Shown here one piece after another: positions 5,137 through 9,880 of a stretch of 9,880 bases of DNA. The notes under the pieces are model-generated. The model saw only the letters and a program-made list of their open reading frames with translations, did not search any database and was not told the DNA's origin. Both the position numbers and the translations under genes were made by a program. This DNA comes from WHSM01 sp050701815 (lineage in GTDB: Bacteria; Actinomycetota; Actinomycetes; Mycobacteriales; Micromonosporaceae), in the NCBI GenBank assembly GCA_050701815.1, contig JBOGDL010000061.1, forward strand, positions 1 to 9,880, in the 5' to 3' direction. Within the stretch, counting starts at the first letter, position 1; every line of letters begins with the position of its first letter.

Positions 5137-6407
5137 CACTGGCCCCCTTCGCTGTCGGCCGCCTCGAAGCCGGCGTGGTAGTTGACGAACTGCTCGCGTT
5201 GCGCCGTCAGCACGGGGGAGCCGTTCGGGTAGACGTTGTCGAACATGGAGGCCGCAGGTGGGTCGGGCAACGCCAACACCCGGGCACGTAGGTCAGCCGC
5301 GTGGCTGTCCGCCTCGTGGTCGATCTTGGCGAAGTAGTCGTCGTCGGCGATCCGCTGCTTCTGCAGGAACGCCCGTACCCGCAGGATCGGGTCCTTGGCC
5401 TTCCACTCTTCGACTTCGCTGGCGATCCGGTACCGGGTCGGGTCATCAGAGGTGGTGTGGGCGCCCATCCGGTACGTGAATGCCTCGATCATGCTCGGCC
5501 CCTCGCCGCGCCGGGCCGAATCCAGAGCCGCCTTGGTGACCGCGTACGTGGCGAGCACGTCGTTGCCGTCGACCCGCACACCGGGGAAGCCGTAGCCGCT
5601 GGCCCGCTTGTAGATGGGGGCCCGGGCCTGCCGTTCCACCGGCTCGGAGATGGCGTACTGGTTGTTCTGGCAGAAGAACACCATGGGCGCGTTGAACACC
5701 GAGGCCCACACGAACGACTCGTTCACGTCGCCTTCGCTGGTGGCGCCGTCACCGAAGTAGGCGATCACGGCCTCGTTGACCGAGTCGTCTTCGCCGCCGC
5801 ACTTGCCGTCCTTGACCACGCCCATCGCGTACCCGGTGGCGTGCAGGGTCTGCGCCCCGATCACCACTGTGTACATCTGCATCTTGGTCTTCCGGGAATC
5901 CCAGCCGCCGAAATCGACGCCACGGAACAGCCCCAACGGCATGATCGGGTCAATTCCGCGGCACCACAGCACGCCGTGTTCCCGGTACGTCGGAAAGGCC
6001 ATGTCCTGAGGCGACAACGCGCGCCCGGAACCGATCTGCGCCGCCTCCTGGCCCAGCAGGCTGGCCCAGATCCCCAGCTCGCCCTGCCGCTGCAACGCGG
6101 TCGCCTCGGCGTCCAGCCGTCGCACGATCACGAGGTCGCGGTAGATGGCGCGGTACTCCTCGTCGGTGAAGTCGACGGAGTACTCCGGGTGCGCCACCCG
6201 TTCCCCGGCGGGGTCCAACAGCTGCACAAAGTCCGTTTCCGGTGCAGCGCCGGCTTGGGCAGAGGCGCGCCCCGCCCCGCTGGTCTTGCCGGTGCTCCGG
6301 CCGTTCTTCGACCTGCTCTTGGCGCCGGTCGCAGACGCGGTTCTCGCGCTGCTCTTGCCGGCGGCCTTTGCCTTGCCGTCGGTGGGGGCCGTATTGGCCT
6401 TGGCCAT
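5136..6407 (-). CDS. bkdA: Branched-chain 2-oxoacid dehydrogenase E1 component, alpha subunit
   Basis: The alpha subunit binds the diphosphate of thiamine diphosphate and decarboxylates the 2-oxoacid. I start it at the ATG 6407-6405 (423 residues) because GGGAGAGG lies a few bases upstream. The frame stays open 90 codons further, but that part is Arg/Pro-rich, non-conserved in appearance and lacks a ribosome-binding site. Residues 1-58 are a Lys/Ala/Ser/Gly-rich, probably disordered tail, a trait seen in actinobacterial E1-alpha proteins. Residues 60-410 are the catalytic domain: QLLDPAGERVAHPEY at the start, LGQEAAQIGSG (118-128), and the cofactor motif from GDGATSEGD (219-227) to QNN (247-249). 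The loop YRMGAHTTSDDPTRYR (312-327) carries the conserved His317 and Ser/Thr residues. It is the first gene of the operon and overlaps E1-beta. Substrate preference is inferred from family and gene order. Confidence 0.93.
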   Translation of the reverse strand: MAKANTAPTDGKAKAAGKSSARTASATGAKSRSKNGRSTGKTSGAGRASAQAGAAPETDFVQLLDPAGERVAHPEYSVDFTDEEYRAIYRDLVIVRRLDAEATALQRQGELGIWASLLGQEAAQIGSGRALSPQDMAFPTYREHGVLWCRGIDPIMPLGLFRGVDFGGWDSRKTKMQMYTVVIGAQTLHATGYAMGVVKDGKCGGEDDSVNEAVIAYFGDGATSEGDVNESFVWASVFNAPMVFFCQNNQYAISEPVERQARAPIYKRASGYGFPGVRVDGNDVLATYAVTKAALDSARRGEGPSMIEAFTYRMGAHTTSDDPTRYRIASEVEEWKAKDPILRVRAFLQKQRIADDDYFAKIDHEADSHAADLRARVLALPDPPAASMFDNVYPNGSPVLTAQREQFVNYHAGFEAADSEGGQ

Positions 6408-6485
6408 GTCCTCTCCCTCGCTCTCGCCAGTCGCCGCGGGGTCGCCACGCCGCACTTGCGGTGCCATGCCGCATGCGCCGGTCGG

Positions 6486-6497
6486 CGCCGTACGGCG
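6486..6497. promoter_or_regulatory. 12-bp perfect palindrome upstream of the E1-alpha gene
   Basis: CGCCGTACGGCG is its own reverse complement and lies about 80 bases before the E1-alpha ATG, near other short dyads (CCGCA/TGCGG at 6450-6461, GCATGC at 6471-6476). Such a site could bind a dimeric repressor controlling branched-chain oxoacid breakdown. GC-only palindromes also arise easily by chance in this base composition, so the call is tentative. Confidence 0.3.
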
Positions 6498-6782
6498 GTG
6501 CGAGGGCCGCACTGTCGATCGTTCCTCAAAGTCCGGCGCGTTGGGTGATGATGCGCTGACCTGCAATGAGACCGCCAGGGCGACGCCGTCGCGATGCCCC
6601 CCAGCATGGCAGACAGATCGAGGGCAGCCACAGTCACGGCTTGGTGAAACTTCTCGATATAGACGCTTCCCCAACATGCGGGATCAAGCCGCCAAGATGC
6701 GGTAAGCAGGACCCGAAAACTCGCTACCAAAGCACTACAAAGCAGGGCGAATCAGGTGGCGCGCGGTTCCTGCTGTCCAAGG

Positions 6783-6817
6783 GCCTTGGTCGGGTGTCGG
6801 CACGGGTGGGTCAAGGC
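6783..6817 (-). terminator. Weak terminator candidate after the 408-residue gene
   Basis: GCCTTG (6783-6788) and CAAGGC (6812-6817) can form a 6-bp stem around a 23-base GC-rich loop, about 20 bases past the stop codon of the upstream gene. The stem is short and the loop is long, and no T-run follows. It is far weaker than the other two terminators in this window, so some read-through into the dehydrogenase operon is possible. Confidence 0.3.
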
Positions 6818-6836
6818 TCGCCCCCGGGCGGGCAGG

Positions 6837-8063
6837 TCAGCCCTCGTCGCGCCGCTCCCGGTCAGCCAGCACCCAGGCCAGCACCTGCTCCTCGTCCATC
6901 GGGTCCACCCCGTCGGCGACCATCCGGGCCAGCACGTCCGTGACCGGCTCGCCCAACGAGTCCCCCGAGATCTCGTCCGTGTACGCCGCCGCGCACTCAG
7001 TCACCATGTCCCGGGTCGCAGCCAGCGCAGTCGCCGACTGACCCTTGACCCGACCCGCGTACGCCACGAACGCGTCCAGCACCTCCGGCAGCCACGGAGC
7101 GGCCTCATGCCGTCCGGACAGCTGCTCCGGCGCCCAGCGCAGCAGCATGAACTCCACCGCGGTCGGGCTCCACCGCAGCGGATCGCCCGCGTTGTCGTCG
7201 ACGGCGAAGTCCACGGCGCCGCGAGCGCACCAGGCGACGATGTGAGTAGGCGCCGAGCCACTCAGCCCGGCGACCTCCGGAGAGTTGAGGAAGTTCGTCA
7301 CCACGACGTCCCGCTCCTCGTCACTGAGGGTCGGCCGGGGCGCCTCGCCGGAGTCCGGAAGCACAGCGAGCCGACCCAACGCGAAAGCCCGCTCCTCCGG
7401 GTACGTGCCCTCGGGCGGCTCCGGAAGCTCATCGGTGCGCGACAGGTACGACCTGACAGTGGCACGTAGCTGCCCCGGCGCCACCGGCTCGATGTGGATG
7501 TCGTCGTCCTGCTCGGCTTCCTGCTGCCAGCTCGACACCACCTGCTCGGCCGGCACCCCGATCGAGACGTTCTTGACGAAGCCCAGGTTGTGGTCCACCA
7601 GGCACGACACCGCGTGCTCCGGGCCCCCGGTTTCCGGGTCGGCGTACGAGAAGGTGGCGATGTACTGGGTCTGGTCGCCGTAGCTGTCACTCACCGCCCA
7701 GGCGCCGGTACAGGTCACCTTGCCCGCGGCGGGCACCCACGCGGGGCTGTCCGCTTTGCCGGTGGGCGCGCTGGCGTCACCGGGAAGCACCGCGGCCAGG
7801 CCCGCCCGTACCGCTCGGGCTTGGCGGGTTCGGCGCTTGGCCAGGTACCGGCCGAAATCGGCCCCGAACGCGTGCACCGCGTGGTCGCGGCCGGTCTTCG
7901 TCACGGCGTACACCCCGCCCAGCAAGGCCGACACCGCGAGCTCGGCGTCCAGCGCACATTGCATGTCCGCGATCGGACCAGCCTGGCCGAGGATCGCCTC
8001 ATGCACCTGGTCGGTGGGGCTGCTCTCGCTCTTCGGTCGTTCGGAGCGCGGATTTGACGGCAT
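6837..8063 (-). CDS. Unrecognised 408-residue protein next to the GTPase gene
   Basis: The frame starts at an ATG (8063-8061) with AGGGTGG about five bases upstream and ends at TGA. Codon use is strongly GC-biased at third positions, so it is a real gene. I do not recognise the family. Residues 1-18 are a polar Ser/Pro tail. Residues 20-90 look helical, with a basic stretch KRRTRQARAVR (76-86). Residues 110-205 have alternating hydrophobic patterns suggesting beta-strands (TQYIATFSYADPETGGPEHAV), and residues 245-405 look mostly helical and acidic, ending in RERRDEG. There is no signal peptide or clear membrane segment, so it is probably cytoplasmic. Five Cys residues (36, 118, 154, 279, 357) are scattered and form no CxxC motif. 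It lies 57 bases after the GTPase gene in the same direction, so the two are probably co-transcribed, and a role linked to the GTPase is a guess from position only. Confidence 0.8.
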   Translation of the reverse strand: MPSNPRSERPKSESSPTDQVHEAILGQAGPIADMQCALDAELAVSALLGGVYAVTKTGRDHAVHAFGADFGRYLAKRRTRQARAVRAGLAAVLPGDASAPTGKADSPAWVPAAGKVTCTGAWAVSDSYGDQTQYIATFSYADPETGGPEHAVSCLVDHNLGFVKNVSIGVPAEQVVSSWQQEAEQDDDIHIEPVAPGQLRATVRSYLSRTDELPEPPEGTYPEERAFALGRLAVLPDSGEAPRPTLSDEERDVVVTNFLNSPEVAGLSGSAPTHIVAWCARGAVDFAVDDNAGDPLRWSPTAVEFMLLRWAPEQLSGRHEAAPWLPEVLDAFVAYAGRVKGQSATALAATRDMVTECAAAYTDEISGDSLGEPVTDVLARMVADGVDPMDEEQVLAWVLADRERRDEG

Positions 8064-8120
8064 TTCGCCACCCTACGCGCTCCCCCCGGCGCCATGCGGC
8101 GCGCACGCGCGACAGGCGCG

Positions 8121-9788
8121 CTACGACGAATCGCTACGGGCGGTGACCAGCGCTGACCTGGCGTCCGCGTATGCGTGCAGCTCTCCCCGGATCGGCGCGA
8201 CCACCCGCTCCCGCGCGATCGCGGCCACCGCGGAGCGCAGCGTGCTCTCGGCGCGTTCCCGGAGCCCCCGGGCGCCCACCCGAACCGCCTGACCCGCCAG
8301 CGCGGAGAGCAGCAAGCCCAGCACCACCCCACCGGCCAGCATGATCGCCGGCGCCGGGAACTGCCCCAGCGCCGGCATCGGCGGCTCCGGCATCGGGGTG
8401 TGCCTCGCCGCCAGCGGCCCGAGCACCCACAACGCGCCCGCTGCCGCGCTCCCGAAACACAGCCACTGCAAGCCGTGGAAGAGCCGCCACCAGAACGGCG
8501 TCTGACCGGCGCCCACGTCGGTATCGGATATCACCCGGTCCAACTCACCGGGCAGGGCATCCACGTGGGTACGCGCGGCAGCGTCAATCGCCTCCGGCCA
8601 GGGCTCCGGGAGACCCGCGCTGACCTTTGCCGCCAAGGAACGCACCGCGAGATCGACTTGCGAGCGCAACGCGACGCCTGGCTCGGAGGCGGCGTGTCGG
8701 GATCGGCCAGCCCGTGGCCTGGGCGGCTCGAACACCTGTTGCGGAGTGAGTTTGCGCAACGAATCGGGACGCCGCCGGCTCGTCCAGCGACCGATCGGCC
8801 AGCGAGTGGTCTGAATCCCACGATCCCGGTACGTGGCGGCGCCCAGCGCGGCTGCGGCGGTCACTCCGGCGCTGTCACCCAGCTGGTTGGCGAGGTCGCT
8901 GACCATGGTGCGATCCACCGCGTCCTCGGCCACCTGTGGGCCGACCAAGTGCTCCACGGAATCGACCGCGGTGTTCACGTCACCGGCCAGCCGCTCCAGT
9001 GTGGCCTGCCGGGCGGCAACCGTCTCGGCCAGCATCTTGCGGAGTTGACCGACGTTGGCGCCGGTCGCGGCGGAGGTGCCGACCAGCCGTACGCCATGCA
9101 AGCCGTCCTGGTCCAGCAGCCGCCGCACGTCGGCAAGGCAGCGCGCCGCGTCGGAAGGTGAGAGCCGGTCGATCTGATTGAGCACCACCACAGTCACGGC
9201 TCGGTACCGGGTGAGCCCTCGCAGGTAGCGCTGGTGCACCACAGCGTCGGCGTACTTCTGGGGGTCGAGCACCCAGATCAGCAGGTCCGCCAGGCCGGTG
9301 AGCCGATCCACTTCGAGGTGGTGGGTGACTTCCACGGAATCGAAGTCGGGCAGATCGAGCAGCACCAGGCCGCGTAGCGCGGCTTCGTCCTCACCGTCCA
9401 AAACGGACTCCCGAGCCACCTGCAGGCGCTTGGGTATCCCCAACCATTCCAGCAGCTCGGCGGCGCCCGCAGGATTCCAGACGCAGGCGTGAGCCGCAGC
9501 CGTGGTGGGCCGACGAAAACCGACCCGGGACAGCTCCAACCCGCTGAGCGCGTTGAACAGGCTCGACTTGCCGCTGCCAGTGGCGCCCACCAACGCCACC
9601 ACGGTGTGATCGCGGGACAGGCGCAACCGCTCTCCCGCCCGGTCGACCACTGCTCGGGCGGTGCTGAGTCGATCCACCGGCACCCTGCCGGCCACCACCT
9701 TGAGCAGCCGGTTGAGACCGTCCACTTTGGTCATCAACGCGTGCGGGTCCACACCGCTTGGATCTGGCTGAGATGGCAGCCTCGGCAT
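8121..9788 (-). CDS. Membrane-anchored P-loop GTPase (dynamin-like or YfjP-like)
   Basis: At least 555 residues. Residues 60-260 form a GTPase domain of the TRAFAC type: G1 GATGSGKSS (68-76), a G2 threonine in RRPTTA (92-97), G3 DLPD (145-148), G4 NQID (204-207) and G5 TSA (238-240). The middle (260-420) is helical with an Arg-rich segment (320-365). Two membrane segments lie at about 437-460 and 478-500, separated by a Pro-rich loop (PMPEPPMPALG), followed by a helical tail to 555. This layout fits bacterial dynamin-related or YfjP-like GTPases acting at the inner membrane; the cellular job is unknown. The ATG at 9788 has no clear ribosome-binding site, and the frame stays open to the right edge (reading RKPAGPGREPTPGNRAREK), so the true start may lie outside the window. 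Actinomycetes often carry two such GTPase genes side by side, so another may lie just upstream. Confidence 0.85.
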   Translation of the reverse strand: MPRLPSQPDPSGVDPHALMTKVDGLNRLLKVVAGRVPVDRLSTARAVVDRAGERLRLSRDHTVVALVGATGSGKSSLFNALSGLELSRVGFRRPTTAAAHACVWNPAGAAELLEWLGIPKRLQVARESVLDGEDEAALRGLVLLDLPDFDSVEVTHHLEVDRLTGLADLLIWVLDPQKYADAVVHQRYLRGLTRYRAVTVVVLNQIDRLSPSDAARCLADVRRLLDQDGLHGVRLVGTSAATGANVGQLRKMLAETVAARQATLERLAGDVNTAVDSVEHLVGPQVAEDAVDRTMVSDLANQLGDSAGVTAAAALGAATYRDRGIQTTRWPIGRWTSRRRPDSLRKLTPQQVFEPPRPRAGRSRHAASEPGVALRSQVDLAVRSLAAKVSAGLPEPWPEAIDAAARTHVDALPGELDRVISDTDVGAGQTPFWWRLFHGLQWLCFGSAAAGALWVLGPLAARHTPMPEPPMPALGQFPAPAIMLAGGVVLGLLLSALAGQAVRVGARGLRERAESTLRSAVAAIARERVVAPIRGELHAYADARSALVTARSDSS

Positions 9789-9880
9789 TGACGACGCCGC
9801 GGCCGGGCGCTTCTCCCGAGCACGGTTGCCCGGTGTGGGCTCGCGACCGGGCCCTGCCGGCTTGCGACTGCGCGGAACGC

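Larger units (their letters stand above)
6408..6836. other. 429-base spacer upstream of the dehydrogenase operon
   Basis: No credible gene is found here. The 90-codon N-terminal extension of the E1-alpha frame and a 200-codon frame in another phase both look like GC-driven open frames. The stretch should hold the operon promoter. On the minus strand TATATC (6661-6656) is the most -10-like sequence, 249 bases from the ATG, but its nearest -35-like hexamer TTGATC is 20 bases away, too far. Other elements are a 12-bp palindrome (6486-6497), a two-copy 7-bp repeat with period 10 (CAAAGCA at 6728-6734 and 6738-6744) and a weak inverted repeat just past the upstream gene (6783-6817). Confidence 0.55.

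Noticed and set aside
5301..6548. Long + strand open frame of 415 codons opposite the E1-alpha gene
   Set aside because: Antisense shadow of a gene with full thiamine diphosphate motifs; no ribosome-binding site and no recognisable domain.
6408..6677. 90-codon N-terminal extension of the E1-alpha frame
   Set aside because: No ribosome-binding site at its start and an Arg/Pro/His-rich sequence; the ATG at 6407 has GGGAGAGG and yields the expected family N-terminus.
1..9880. CRISPR arrays, tRNA or rRNA genes, insertion sequences, prophage or defence genes
   Set aside because: No spaced repeat arrays, cloverleaf-like sequences, transposase motifs, terminal inverted repeats with target duplications, or recognisable defence domains were seen.

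Overview
The window looks like chromosomal DNA from a high-GC actinomycete, most likely of the Micromonosporaceae type (Micromonospora or Salinispora-like). The grounds are very high third-position GC in the large genes, actinobacterial ribosome-binding sites (GGAGG and AGGAG variants), Ala/Pro/Lys-rich protein linkers and an actinobacterial branched-chain 2-oxoacid dehydrogenase gene order. The genus is an inference. Every gene I can support is on the minus strand, so the transcription order runs from position 9880 down to 1.

Right end (9880 to 6837): a membrane-anchored P-loop GTPase of 555 or more residues (its N-terminus may lie beyond the edge), then after 57 bases a 408-residue conserved-looking protein that I do not recognise. 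The two probably share a transcript.

Middle (6836 to 2541): a 429-base non-coding region with a 12-bp palindrome leads into a tight three-gene operon encoding the E1-alpha, E1-beta and E2 subunits of a branched-chain 2-oxoacid (or pyruvate) dehydrogenase complex. E1-alpha and E1-beta overlap as TGATG, and E1-beta and E2 are 10 bases apart. A perfect 15-bp-stem hairpin lies five bases past the E2 stop and probably terminates the operon. There is no E3 (dihydrolipoamide dehydrogenase) gene or regulator gene in the window, so the complex would rely on an E3 encoded elsewhere. E1-alpha and E1-beta decarboxylate the 2-oxoacid with thiamine diphosphate. E2 takes the acyl group on its single lipoyl lysine and passes it to CoA.

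Left part (2540 to 1): a promoter region with a leader hairpin, then a secreted papain-fold C39-like cysteine peptidase followed by a second strong hairpin terminator. Next come a spaced pair of 9-bp repeats upstream of a small 50-residue basic protein gene that is easy to miss, a 400-base non-coding stretch with several strong hairpins, and finally the first 14 codons of a gene that runs off the left edge.

Most of the window is ordinary core metabolism. The points worth a second look are the small protein gene with its upstream repeats, the structured 400-base spacer, the palindrome before the dehydrogenase operon, the unrecognised partner of the GTPase, and the in-frame repeat expansion in the E2 linker. 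I found no convincing undescribed multi-gene system.
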